NCBI GenBank assembly: GCA_022839625.1 | Contig: JALHJL010000012.1 | Span: 16,044-80,043, forward strand | Direction: 5' to 3' | Length of the DNA stretch: 64,000 bases | Source of the DNA: Phycisphaerales bacterium | Lineage (GTDB): Bacteria; Planctomycetota; Phycisphaerae; UBA1845; Fen-1342 | Shown here: positions 49,548 through 58,145 of the stretch, piece after piece | Position numbering within the stretch: position 1 is the stretch's first letter | Layout: every line of letters begins with the position of its first letter | Translations under genes and position numbers: made by a program | Notes under the pieces: model-generated | Told to the model about the DNA's origin: nothing | The model's database searches: none | Seen by the model: the letters and a program-made list of their open reading frames with translations, nothing else

Positions 49548-51326
49548 TCAGGACGCCTCGTCTCGGTACTGTTCGCTGCGCTGGACCCATTGTTCGACCA
49601 GCGCCGACACCACGTCGGGGTCGGATTCCACCATCTGGCCGACTTGCTCCAGCATCTTGCGCGTCTGCACGGTCGCGGGATCGACCTCCTGGGCAACCAG
49701 CATGCCCTCCGTCGCTGCCACGTTCTCCACCGGGGCCGTCAGTTCGGCGTCCAGACCGCGCGCCGTCCCTACCGCGCTCGCCTCGGCCGGTCCGGGGCTT
49801 CGCCGGCCCGGCCCGGCGTAGCGGCCGGGCTGACTCGCCAGGGCGGAGACGTCCGCCGCCGCGGCCTTGGCTGCCTCGATCGCTTCCTTGGGCAAGCCGA
49901 GCTCCAGCCCAAACATGTCGCTGACGTCCGACTTCCGCGCCAGCCGCAGCATCATTCCCAGCGCCACCACGGCGAGCACCGCCAGCCCCGCCTGCGGCCC
50001 ATAGCTCTTCATCAGGTCGACCGTGTCGTTCAGCGCGCCCGGCGCGCTTGCGACCACGTTCTCCACGGTATTGTCGTAGTACCGCGAGATGGCCACGTTC
50101 TCCTCGATCTGCGGCTTGACGAGCTGAATCACCTGGCTCAGCAGCCGCGTCCGCTCCCGCTGGAACACGTCCTCGATCTGGGCGTCGTCCGGTCCCGACG
50201 CTCCGGGATCGGCCGTCGGGTTCGCGCGGCGGAAGACACCCTCGAGGTAGCTGTGTGACAAGCTGATGGCAGCGGTGACCTTCTCCACCTCGCCCGGCGG
50301 CGTGGCTTCGACTTTCCGGGCCAGGCCCACCTCGGACTCGGTTTCCGATGTCTCCTGCGAGTTGGTCTCGCTGGAGCCCCCGGAGCCGGCGGCGAGTCCC
50401 ACGTTCGGCTGGACGCCGGGCAGTTCGCCGGGGCGTCCGCGCGTGGTTTCCTGGCGCATGGTGCGTTCGGACCTGGGCACGCCCTTGAGCGGCTGCTCGG
50501 TCTGGACGTTGCTCGCGGTCGGGTTCAGTTCCACCTGGACGCTGACCAGGGCCTTGGGGTCGGGAACCTGCTGGCGGATCTTCTGCGCGTAGCGCAGCTC
50601 CTCCTTGGCCAACCTGCGCTCAAGCTGGCTGGCGGCGTCCTGCTCGACGTCCCAATCCAGGGCCACGCGCCCGGTCGCGGCGTCCACCACCTCCACGTTG
50701 TGCGGCGGCAAGCCGGCCACGGCGCCGGAAACGAGGCGGGCGGCCGCCAGCGCAAGCGAGCGGGGTACCTCGCCGTCGTGTTTCATGGTCAATGTGACGC
50801 TGGCCGAGCTGGGCGGAGGCGTGCGGCTGAACGACTTGCCCTGCGCACTCAGGTTCAGGAACACGTTGGCGGTCTTGACCCCGCTGAACTGGCGCAGCAC
50901 CTGCTCGAGGGTCTGCTGGAGAGCGAACGTCCAACGCCGCTGGCTCTCCTCCATCGAGATCCAGGGGTCCGATTGGCGGACGAGATTGGCGAACGCGGTG
51001 CTGGTGTTGGCAGGGAGCTTCTCCTGCTGCTGCAAGTGCGCGATCATCGCCTGACGGTGGGCCGCGGCGCGGACCAAGACGCGATTGCCGCGCACTTCGC
51101 ACGGTTCGCCCATCAGCTCCAGCCCGCTGCGCACTTGGGCGAGTTCCTCGGGCTGGAGGTCTTGGTCCAGCAGGGGGACCATCTCGGGGCTGGCAGCCCA
51201 CTGCACGAGCCAGATCAGCGAAATGGCGACGAGTGCCCCGCCCATCAGCAGCGCGATGCGCTGCGACGTGTTGATGTCGCGCAGCCGGCGGACGATCTGC
51301 CCCAGTATGCGCTGTAGCGCTCCCAT
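49548..51326 (-). CDS. fliF: Flagellar MS-ring protein FliF
   Basis: 592 residues. A first membrane helix (IALLMGGALVAISLIWLVQW), a YscJ-like domain (QPEELAQVRSGLELMGEPCE, RTPPPSSASVTLTMKHDGEV), a second domain with RYAQKIRQQVPDPKALVSVQ, a Gly/Ser/Glu-rich loop and a second helix (GPQAGLAVLAVVALGMMLRL). The C-terminus that docks FliG is present. It forms the base ring of the motor. Confidence 0.96.
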   Translation of the reverse strand: MGALQRILGQIVRRLRDINTSQRIALLMGGALVAISLIWLVQWAASPEMVPLLDQDLQPEELAQVRSGLELMGEPCEVRGNRVLVRAAAHRQAMIAHLQQQEKLPANTSTAFANLVRQSDPWISMEESQRRWTFALQQTLEQVLRQFSGVKTANVFLNLSAQGKSFSRTPPPSSASVTLTMKHDGEVPRSLALAAARLVSGAVAGLPPHNVEVVDAATGRVALDWDVEQDAASQLERRLAKEELRYAQKIRQQVPDPKALVSVQVELNPTASNVQTEQPLKGVPRSERTMRQETTRGRPGELPGVQPNVGLAAGSGGSSETNSQETSETESEVGLARKVEATPPGEVEKVTAAISLSHSYLEGVFRRANPTADPGASGPDDAQIEDVFQRERTRLLSQVIQLVKPQIEENVAISRYYDNTVENVVASAPGALNDTVDLMKSYGPQAGLAVLAVVALGMMLRLARKSDVSDMFGLELGLPKEAIEAAKAAAADVSALASQPGRYAGPGRRSPGPAEASAVGTARGLDAELTAPVENVAATEGMLVAQEVDPATVQTRKMLEQVGQMVESDPDVVSALVEQWVQRSEQYRDEAS

Positions 51327-51429
51327 CCGTGGGCTCCGACCCGAAACCGCACGCTAGAGGCGTGATTCCCGCCGCGGCGGGGTATCCCGCCAGTCCAGCT
51401 TGCAGTTTCCGGTCCCTGGTCTCCAGTCT

Positions 51430-51744
51430 CTAGACTCTGAGCTGCTTCAGCTCGCTGTACGCGTCCACCAGCTTGTTGCGAATCTCCATCAGCAGGCTGA
51501 ACGCCACTTCGGCCTTGCGGGTCGCCGCGAGCACCTCCGTGATGTTGTCGCTCTGTCCCGTCAACAGGCTCTGAATGCCCGCGTCCGCCTCGGCCTGCAT
51601 CTGGCTGACCTGCTCCAACTGCCGGCGCAGCTCCGCCGCAAAGCCTCCCTGTCCGGGCGCGCCGTCGGCGAGACGCCCGGGGGCGGCCGGCCGGGCCGGT
51701 GCGACCGGCAGCAGTTGGTCTGGCGAAACGGGCTCAACCATCAC
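51430..51744 (-). CDS. fliE: Flagellar hook-basal body protein FliE
   Basis: 104 residues. FliE domain: GGFAAELRRQLEQVSQMQAE, GIQSLLTGQSDNITEVLAAT, RKAEVAFSLLMEIRNKLVDA. It connects the MS ring to the rod. The N-terminal ~30 residues are Pro/Ala-rich. It lies between flgC and fliF as usual. Confidence 0.92.
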   Translation of the reverse strand: MMVEPVSPDQLLPVAPARPAAPGRLADGAPGQGGFAAELRRQLEQVSQMQAEADAGIQSLLTGQSDNITEVLAATRKAEVAFSLLMEIRNKLVDAYSELKQLRV

Positions 51745-51764
51745 AGACTCCGTACCGGCCGTGG

Positions 51765-52163
51765 CTAGGCCAGCAGCCGCAGGGCCTGCTGAATCATGCT
51801 GCGCGTTACGTTCACCATGGCCGCGTTGGCTTCATACGCCCGGCTCGCCGCCAACGCGTCCACATACTCCATCGTGATGCTCACATTCGGGAGTTGAACG
51901 TACCCCTGCTCGTCGGCGTCGATGTGGCCGGGATCGTACTTCTCACGAAACGGCGACGGATCGGCGTAGACGCCGCCGACATGCACGCCCGGGCCGCCAC
52001 GCCCGTCCCCCGTCATGAAAGTCACGAACCGGCGCCGGTAGGGGGCTGGCGTGCCGTCTTCCTGGTGCGTGGCCTCGGCGTTGGCGATGTTGCCGGCAAT
52101 CACGTCCAGCCGCACGCGCTGGGCCGTCAGGGCGGAGCTGCTGATGTCGAGTGCCCGGATCAC
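51765..52163 (-). CDS. flgC: Flagellar basal-body rod protein FlgC
   Basis: 132 residues. Rod motif near the start (DISSSALTAQRVRLDVIAGN, then IANAEAT) and at the end (MEYVDALAASRAYEANAAMV). A proximal rod component. The first 4 bp overlap the end of flgB. Confidence 0.95.
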   Translation of the reverse strand: MIRALDISSSALTAQRVRLDVIAGNIANAEATHQEDGTPAPYRRRFVTFMTGDGRGGPGVHVGGVYADPSPFREKYDPGHIDADEQGYVQLPNVSITMEYVDALAASRAYEANAAMVNVTRSMIQQALRLLA

Positions 52164-52597
52164 GTCGTCCTACCTCGAATGGCCCGCAGGAGATTCTCGT
52201 ACCGCCCGCGCAGCAACGACATCGCCAGGTCGTACGAGAGCGAATTCTGGTTCACGTCCGCCAGCAGCTCTTCGAGCCGCGCGTTCGTCCCGTCGTGAAA
52301 CAGCACGTTCGGCGCGGGCTCAGCGGCCGGCCGGGCCTGCGCGCGGCCGTCCGGCCCGGTCGAGAATTGCGCGTTGTCGCGCAAGATCAGCCGCCGCCGG
52401 CCCGTCTGTTGGGCCGTCTCCAGCGCCTGCCGCAGCGACGCCTGAAACGCCGTCGCGTCCAGGCGCTGGGTGTGGTAGTTCGGCGTGTCGATGTTGGCCA
52501 GATTCTCGGCCAGGACCTTCTGGCGCTGCTCCGCGAACTGCGCGGACAGCTCGATCGCGTGCGTGATGGGCGAGTTGGTTACGCGGTCAATCCACAT
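52160..52597 (-). CDS. flgB: Flagellar basal-body rod protein FlgB
   Basis: 145 residues. The rod motif is visible (FAEQRQKVLAENLANIDTPN then YHTQRLDATAFQASLRQALE) and the C-terminal helix LADVNQNSLSYDLAMSLLRG. It opens the structural part of the cluster, directly after a predicted sigma-54 promoter at 52637-52650. Confidence 0.95.
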   Translation of the reverse strand: MWIDRVTNSPITHAIELSAQFAEQRQKVLAENLANIDTPNYHTQRLDATAFQASLRQALETAQQTGRRRLILRDNAQFSTGPDGRAQARPAAEPAPNVLFHDGTNARLEELLADVNQNSLSYDLAMSLLRGRYENLLRAIRGRTT

Positions 52598-52636
52598 CAG
52601 GCTCGTTCCATACCGGCCGACTCGGGGAAAGCGATG

Positions 52637-52650
52637 GCAAGCCGCGTGCC
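52637..52650 (-). promoter_or_regulatory. Predicted sigma-54 (-24/-12) promoter of flgB
   Basis: On the minus strand GGCACGCGGCTTGC: GG, ten bases, GC, matching the consensus TGGCACG-N4-TTGC except for the first base. Transcription would start near 52625, leaving a leader of about 28 nt before flgB. A gene for a sigma-54 activator of NtrC type ends 38 bp upstream, which supports function. Confidence 0.65.
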
Positions 52651-52687
52651 GCGCGCGGCTGATCCGGGTTCGCCCCAGGCCGCCCCG

Positions 52688-54091
52688 TCAGACCAGCGCC
52701 GCGGCGTGGCGCCGGCGCTCTTCATGGAAAGTGCCTTCCTCGCGCCACTTCTTGAGCTTCAGCCCCAACGTGCGCAGCCCGATGCCCAGCGCCCGGGCCG
52801 TCTTCTCACGGTGCCCGCCGAAGCGCTCCAACGTACGCACGATCAGGTCGCGCTCGGCGTCGCTGAGGATCTGGCCGTCGCGGTACTGCAAGCCTTGCGC
52901 GACGGCGCTGGCCGTCTTGATCGGCCCGTTGAGGAACGGGGCGATGGCGGCGGCGGTCACTTCGCGGCCGGCCTCCAGCACGCACACGCGCTCGCACAGG
53001 TTCTCCAGCTCCCGCACGTTGCCCGGCCAACTGTAGTCCTGGAGCACTTTCAGCGCTTCGGGGGAGAACTTCGGCCGCTCGCGGCCCTCGCGGGCGGCGC
53101 CGCGCTCGATGAAACAGTCCATCAGCAACGGGATGTCCTCCCGCCGTTCCCGCAGCGGCGGCACCTCGATCGGCAGCACGCTCAGGCGATAGTAGAGGTC
53201 CTCGCGAAAGCGCGCCTTGGCGGCCCAGTCGCGCAGATCGCGGTTGGTCGTCGCGATGACGCGCACGTCCACGCGCCGGGTGACCGAGCTGCCGACCCGC
53301 TCGAACTCATGCTCCTGGAGGACACGCAGCAGCTTCGCCTGCAACGGCGGCGCGATCTCGGAGACCTCGTCCAGCAGGAGCGTGCCGCCGTCGGCCAGCT
53401 CGAAGCGCCCCTTCCGCATCCGGTCCGCCCCGGTGAAGGCCCCCTTCTCGTGGCCGAACAACTCACTCTCCAGCAGCGTCGGCGAGAGGGCCGCGCAGTT
53501 CACGCACAGCATGGGCTGGGCGGCGCGCGGCGACGCGGCGTGAATCGCGCGGGCGATCAACTCCTTGCCCGTTCCGCTCTCGCCGGTAATCAGCACCGTC
53601 GCCGAGCTCTGCGCCACGCGCTGCACTTTCTCGAGAATGGGCCGCACGGCGGGGGACTCGCCGACGAGCTCGCGGTTGCGGTCGAAGTCTTCGATGGTGC
53701 GCCGCATGATCTCGTTGTCGCGCACGAGGGTGCGCTCGCGCAGCGCCCGCTCGATCAGAATCTCGATCTCCTGCCCGTCGAAGGGTTTCTGGATGTAGTC
53801 GAACGCCCCGAGCTTCATGGCCTCGACCGCGTTGGGCACCGACCCGTGCGCCGTCATCACGATCACCGGGACGTCGATGCCCAGCCGCCGCATCTCCCGC
53901 AGCAGGCCGATGCCGTCCAGACCCGCCATGCGCAGGTCGGTCAGCACGACGTCGAAGGACTGCTGCTTGATCATGGTGAGCGCTTCCTGGGCGCTCTCGA
54001 ACGTGGACACCCTGTGATCGTGCACCGCCAGCGTGGCAGCCAGCGAATCACGCATCATTGCCTGGTCGTCAATCACACAGATGCAAGCCAT
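52688..54091 (-). CDS. Sigma-54-dependent response regulator of flagellar genes (FlgR/FleR-like)
   Basis: 467 residues. Receiver domain (~1-115) with phospho-acceptor Asp in VVLTDLRMAGLDGIGLLREM and Lys in DYIQKPFD. AAA+ domain (~140-370) with GESGTGKELIARAIH, the sigma-54 contact motif GAFTGA, and LADGGTLLLDEVSEIAP. Fis-type helix-turn-helix at the end (REKTARALGIGLRTLGLKLK). It is followed directly by the flgB promoter with sigma-54 features. It is paired with the kinase gene 15 bp upstream. It probably activates rod and hook operons. Confidence 0.95.
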   Translation of the reverse strand: MACICVIDDQAMMRDSLAATLAVHDHRVSTFESAQEALTMIKQQSFDVVLTDLRMAGLDGIGLLREMRRLGIDVPVIVMTAHGSVPNAVEAMKLGAFDYIQKPFDGQEIEILIERALRERTLVRDNEIMRRTIEDFDRNRELVGESPAVRPILEKVQRVAQSSATVLITGESGTGKELIARAIHAASPRAAQPMLCVNCAALSPTLLESELFGHEKGAFTGADRMRKGRFELADGGTLLLDEVSEIAPPLQAKLLRVLQEHEFERVGSSVTRRVDVRVIATTNRDLRDWAAKARFREDLYYRLSVLPIEVPPLRERREDIPLLMDCFIERGAAREGRERPKFSPEALKVLQDYSWPGNVRELENLCERVCVLEAGREVTAAAIAPFLNGPIKTASAVAQGLQYRDGQILSDAERDLIVRTLERFGGHREKTARALGIGLRTLGLKLKKWREEGTFHEERRRHAAALV

Positions 54092-54106
54092 GGGGGCCTC
54101 CTTGGC

Positions 54107-55012
54107 CTACGCGGCACTGTAGCCGCGTTGTTCCGCCTCGGTTCCTTCCGACGTTTCCATTGCGTCCGCGCGCGGCAGCGCGATCACGAACTCCGCCCCG
54201 CCCGCCGGACGGTTCGCTACGGTCAGCCGCCCGCCGTACGCCTCGATCAGCCGGTGGGCAATGGTCAAGCCCAGCCCGGTTCCCTGTTGCTTGGTAGTGA
54301 AGAACGGCTCGAAGACCCGGTCGCGAATCTCGACCGGCACCCCCGGCCCTTCGTCCAGCACGCGGACCAACACCTGGTCGTCGGCCGCGTCCGCCGCCAC
54401 CCAGACCGTTCGCCCGGCGGGCGAGGCCTCCGCCGCGTTTACGATCAGGTTGATGAGCACGCGCTGCAGGCCGTCCTGGTCCGCCCGCACGCACAAGCTG
54501 TCGTCCGCCAGGCGAACCTCGAGCCGCACGCGACACACCGTCACGGTCTTCAGGGTGGCATCGCGAACGCGCTGGATCACGTCCGCCAGCCGCAGGGCGG
54601 TGAGTCGCCGATCGCGGGGCACCAGCGCCAGCGTGTCCTGCACGACGGCCTCGATGGCCTGGATACCCGCCTCGATCTTCTCGATCAGTTGCAGTGCGGG
54701 GCCGAGCTGGTGGGCACGGCAGTGCTTCCGCAAGAGCCCGCTGTAGAGCTGGATCGCCCCCAGCGGATTGCGTACTTCGTGTGCCACGCCGGCCGCCAGT
54801 TCGCCCAGGGCCGCCAGCCGCCGCCGCAGCTCCAGCTCGCGGTCCTTCCCGGCCAGCTCCTTTCGCAGCCGCACGACCTCCTGCTGGAGGGCCTGGTGCG
54901 TCCCCTGGAGCCGCGCGGTGACCTCCATGTACTCGCGCAGCACGCCGGACAGCTCGTCCAGGCTTGGCGTCATGCCGGTCTCACGTGTCTCCGACACGTT
55001 GGTTCTCTCCAT
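54107..55012 (-). CDS. Cytoplasmic histidine kinase partner (FlgS/FleS-like)
   Basis: About 301 residues from ATG 55012; 55036 and 54973 are other starts and none has a strong ribosome-binding site. There is no membrane segment. A coiled region (~20-65) is followed by the H-box LAAGVAHEVRNPLGAIQLYS, N-box LINLIVNAAEASPAGRTVWV, G1 DEGPGVP, F-box FEPFFTTKQQGTGLGLTIAH. It probably senses a flagellar assembly checkpoint like FlgS in Campylobacter and Helicobacter and phosphorylates the sigma-54 activator downstream. Confidence 0.9.
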   Translation of the reverse strand: MERTNVSETRETGMTPSLDELSGVLREYMEVTARLQGTHQALQQEVVRLRKELAGKDRELELRRRLAALGELAAGVAHEVRNPLGAIQLYSGLLRKHCRAHQLGPALQLIEKIEAGIQAIEAVVQDTLALVPRDRRLTALRLADVIQRVRDATLKTVTVCRVRLEVRLADDSLCVRADQDGLQRVLINLIVNAAEASPAGRTVWVAADAADDQVLVRVLDEGPGVPVEIRDRVFEPFFTTKQQGTGLGLTIAHRLIEAYGGRLTVANRPAGGAEFVIALPRADAMETSEGTEAEQRGYSAA

Positions 55013-55065
55013 CGCGCTGTCGCCCGCCGGGCGCATCCCGGCGGACGTCTGCGCTGCAAGCGTGG

Positions 55066-55533
55066 TCAGCCCGTCAAGTCCGCCGCAGCCGGACCCGGTG
55101 CGGCCCCGGCCTGCCGCGCGTACGCGGCATTGGCCCTGTGACCTCCGGACGCCGCGGCCAGGTCGGCCGCGACCGCCTGCTTGCGGGCCGCCAGCAGCGC
55201 GCCGTCTTCCTGGTCGGCGCGCAGAATGCCGCGCAGCAGTCCGTTGATCTCGTGCAGCAGGGCCGAGGCCTGCTGCCGGCGCTCGTCGGGCAGGGCGGCG
55301 TACACGTCGTCCCAGTGCCGCCGAAACGGGGCCAGGCAGTCGTTCAGGCGGGCCAGCGCCGTGACCAGTTCCTGCCGCTCGCTCAGAATCTGGAGCAGCC
55401 GCTCGGGCCGGTCGCCGGCGATGGTGGAGCGCTGCTGGTCGCTCAGTTCCCGCAGCCGCCGGTAGTGGTCGCGTTGCTGCTCGAGCAGGGTGATGAGTTC
55501 GCCGGGGTTCAGCGAGCTGGTGGCGACGTTCAT
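55066..55533 (-). CDS. flgN: FlgN-like flagellar chaperone
   Basis: 155 residues, mostly helical: GELITLLEQQRDHYRRLREL, RLLQILSERQELVTALARLN and ASALLHEINGLLRGILRADQ fit the FlgN family, which escorts hook-filament junction proteins to the export apparatus. The Ala/Gly-rich end is probably disordered. The ATG at 55533 stands one base after the TPR gene's stop codon. The family is weakly conserved. Confidence 0.7.
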   Translation of the reverse strand: MNVATSSLNPGELITLLEQQRDHYRRLRELSDQQRSTIAGDRPERLLQILSERQELVTALARLNDCLAPFRRHWDDVYAALPDERRQQASALLHEINGLLRGILRADQEDGALLAARKQAVAADLAAASGGHRANAAYARQAGAAPGPAAADLTG

Positions 55534-55534
55534 G

Positions 55535-57940
55535 CTATTGCTCCTTCTCCGAAGTTCGTGGCGGCCAGGCGGCACTGGACAGCTTGACCTGGAACAGATC
55601 GGATGCGGCGACGAGGGTCAAGAACTGCTCCCACGCGGCGCGGTCGCTCTCGAGGGGGGCCGCGAAGTTCTCGGGCGGGATCGCGCGCCACAGCCATCGG
55701 GCGCGCTCTATGGCCCGCGCTGCCTCGAGGACCTCCCCCAGCCGCAGGTGCACGTTGGCGATCTGCACTTGCGCCGACAACGCCGCCGGCTGGGTCTCGT
55801 AGCGCACGGCGGCCGCCCGATAGACCGCCAGCGCCGCCCGGAGCGACTCCGGGTCGTTGATCTCGAACAGGCAGTCGGCCCGGTTGAACAGCGCCAGGCG
55901 CGCGTACAACTGCGCTTCCGCATCCGCGGCGGCCAGAGCGGTCGGTGCCAGGCCGGCCAGCAGTGTCTCGTACAGGCCGGCGGCCTGCGCGAACCGCTGC
56001 CGGGCCTCGGCGACTGCGGGGGCGCCCGGTTCCGGGGCCGCGTCGCGCAGGGCATAGGCGCTGCGCCGATAGGCGTCCGCCAGCGTGTACTGCGCCCGGG
56101 TCTGCTCCGGGTCGTCCGGATACAAGTCCAGGAACTCGCGGAACCGCCCGATGGCCTGGCCATAGCGGCCCTGGTGATACGTCAACTCGCACACTACCAG
56201 CAGCGCGTCCCGATAGACCGCGGCATCCGGGGTGATCGAGCCATCCGACAGCAGCTCGGTCAGCACGCGCTCGGCTTCCGCGAACCGCTCGGGACCGGAC
56301 GCGATCAGCACGCCGGCGGTGAGCTCCTTCGCGCGGGCCGCCTCTTCAAGCCGGGGGTACTCGTCGATAACGCGCGCGTACCACCTCAGCGCCGCCTCCG
56401 GCTCCCCGCCCGCCTCGTACGTCTGCCCCAGACGCAGCAGAGCGCGCGGCATGGCGGGATGAGACGCGCGTCCCGCGACGAATTGCTCGAACATCCGCCG
56501 GGCATCCGTGACCCGGCCACTCTGGTCGTACTCGTCCGCGGCGGACCACAGCAGTGCCGCGCGCCGCGGTTCATCCAGCGTCGCCAGGCGCGCCGCACGC
56601 TCCAGCGCGCGGCCGGCCTGGAAGTGATACTGCCGGCACGACTCGGGCTCGGATGCGGCCTGGGCCGCAACCTGGTACAGACGCCCCAGGTGTTCCTGCA
56701 CGTCCAGTTCGCTGCCCGGGTCTTCGGCCGGCGTCACGTCGGCGGCCAGCGTCAGGTACTTCAGGGCGTTCTCGTAGTCCCCCGCGGCTTCCCGCCGCCC
56801 CGCAACCTCGATCAACCTGGCCGATAGCTCCGCAAGCGTGGCGCGACGGCGGCCCGCCGGCAGTGCGCCGGCGTCCGTCGCGACGGACTCGAACGCCGCC
56901 AGCGCGTCCGCAGTCCTTTGGAGCCCGGTCAGCGCCTCGCCGCGACTGAGTTGCACGACGACGCGCAGCTCCGGCTCCGGCCGGTATTCGAGGGCCACGT
57001 CGAATTCCGACAAGGCCTCGGTCAATTGTTCGTCCGCGAGACGGAGACGCCCCGAGAGCAAACGATTCAAGCTCCCCAGATGCCCGAAGTCGTCCAGCTC
57101 GGAAGCAGAACTCGTACGCGCCGTCAGCCACTCGTCAGTCCAGCGCACCAGCGGAGCCGCTTCCGTCGGCCGCCCCTCGTGCAACATGACGCACGCCCAA
57201 AGATAGTCGAGGTATCCCTTCAAGTCCGAGGTCTTGAGCCGGTCGCCGTACTGAGTGAGCAAGTCGCGCGCCCGCGCCGGGTCGTCCTCCGCCAGAGCCT
57301 CGCGCACCGCGCGTTGCAGCCCCCACCACACGTACGCCGCCGACACGCTTTCGTCGCCCAGCAGCTTCTCTTCCGCACGGCGGCGCTCCTCGTTCGCCTC
57401 GGGGCGCCCCTCCAACAGCTCAACCATCGCCCGCAACGCGACCCGCCGATCCTCGGGCGCGATTTCGGCCTGAAGCGCGGCCCGAAAACCATTCAGCGCC
57501 GCCTCCTCCTCTCCCAGCCAGCGTGCGGCGTGCGCTTCGCGCAGAGCGGTGCGCGGTGAAGTAGACCGGCCGAGGTCCCGCGCCAACCGGCTATGCTCCA
57601 GCAGCCGACGGGCGTTCTCCAGGCTGTGCACGGGTTGACCCCGCTCGATGCGGAACAGCAGTTCCGCCATGCGCTCGTGCAACGCCGCCCGCTGCACGTC
57701 AGTCAGCCGCGTTTCCTGGCGGAGCAGCGCGGCCAGCGCCTCGGCGGCGGCCGCGGCGCCCTCCCCGTGTTCCAGCGTCGTGATCTGAGCGGCCAGCGCG
57801 TCGAAGTCGAAGGGCTGGGCCGGTGGAATCAGGCGGTACAGCGTGACACTCGCCAGGACGGCGGCCACCAGGGCCAGAGGGACTTGCCAGCGGCCGGCGA
57901 GCAACGCGGAGGCCTGCTTGCGGACTGTCTCAGTGCTCAT
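55535..57940 (-). CDS. Membrane-anchored TPR-repeat protein at the head of the flagellar cluster
   Basis: About 801 residues from ATG 57940 (AAGG seven bases upstream; ATG 57961 also possible). One N-terminal membrane helix (GRWQVPLALVAAVLASVTLY), then a long Ala/Arg/Glu-rich helical solenoid with TPR-like units (EALTGLQRTADALAAFESVA; RALLRLGQTYEAGGEPEAAL; YHQGRYGQAIGRFREFLDLY). No enzymatic domain is visible. TPR proteins of this kind are scaffolds. It starts the cluster and abuts flgN, so a role in flagellar assembly is suggested; the family otherwise includes outer-membrane assembly and gliding proteins. Confidence 0.8.
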   Translation of the reverse strand: MSTETVRKQASALLAGRWQVPLALVAAVLASVTLYRLIPPAQPFDFDALAAQITTLEHGEGAAAAAEALAALLRQETRLTDVQRAALHERMAELLFRIERGQPVHSLENARRLLEHSRLARDLGRSTSPRTALREAHAARWLGEEEAALNGFRAALQAEIAPEDRRVALRAMVELLEGRPEANEERRRAEEKLLGDESVSAAYVWWGLQRAVREALAEDDPARARDLLTQYGDRLKTSDLKGYLDYLWACVMLHEGRPTEAAPLVRWTDEWLTARTSSASELDDFGHLGSLNRLLSGRLRLADEQLTEALSEFDVALEYRPEPELRVVVQLSRGEALTGLQRTADALAAFESVATDAGALPAGRRRATLAELSARLIEVAGRREAAGDYENALKYLTLAADVTPAEDPGSELDVQEHLGRLYQVAAQAASEPESCRQYHFQAGRALERAARLATLDEPRRAALLWSAADEYDQSGRVTDARRMFEQFVAGRASHPAMPRALLRLGQTYEAGGEPEAALRWYARVIDEYPRLEEAARAKELTAGVLIASGPERFAEAERVLTELLSDGSITPDAAVYRDALLVVCELTYHQGRYGQAIGRFREFLDLYPDDPEQTRAQYTLADAYRRSAYALRDAAPEPGAPAVAEARQRFAQAAGLYETLLAGLAPTALAAADAEAQLYARLALFNRADCLFEINDPESLRAALAVYRAAAVRYETQPAALSAQVQIANVHLRLGEVLEAARAIERARWLWRAIPPENFAAPLESDRAAWEQFLTLVAASDLFQVKLSSAAWPPRTSEKEQ

Positions 57941-58145
57941 CCCTGGGCCTTGTGAATCCATCCTGCGGTATCCACGGTCGCGCTCGGCGCGTCCCGCAGC
58001 GACTTTCCCTATCGGACGGATCGCCCGGGGCGGTGCATCAAAATTGCGCTCCGCCCTCACGGCCGGCGTGCGCACCGCCTAACATTATTCGTCGGATGCT
58101 CCCGATAAAGCGTAGTAGCTTGGCTGGCACGGCAGCGGGACGCGA

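Noticed and set aside
52151..55141. Plus-strand 996-codon frame opposite the two-component genes
   Set aside because: It is antisense to the NtrC-type regulator and histidine kinase, and rich in His/Arg/Gln without domains.
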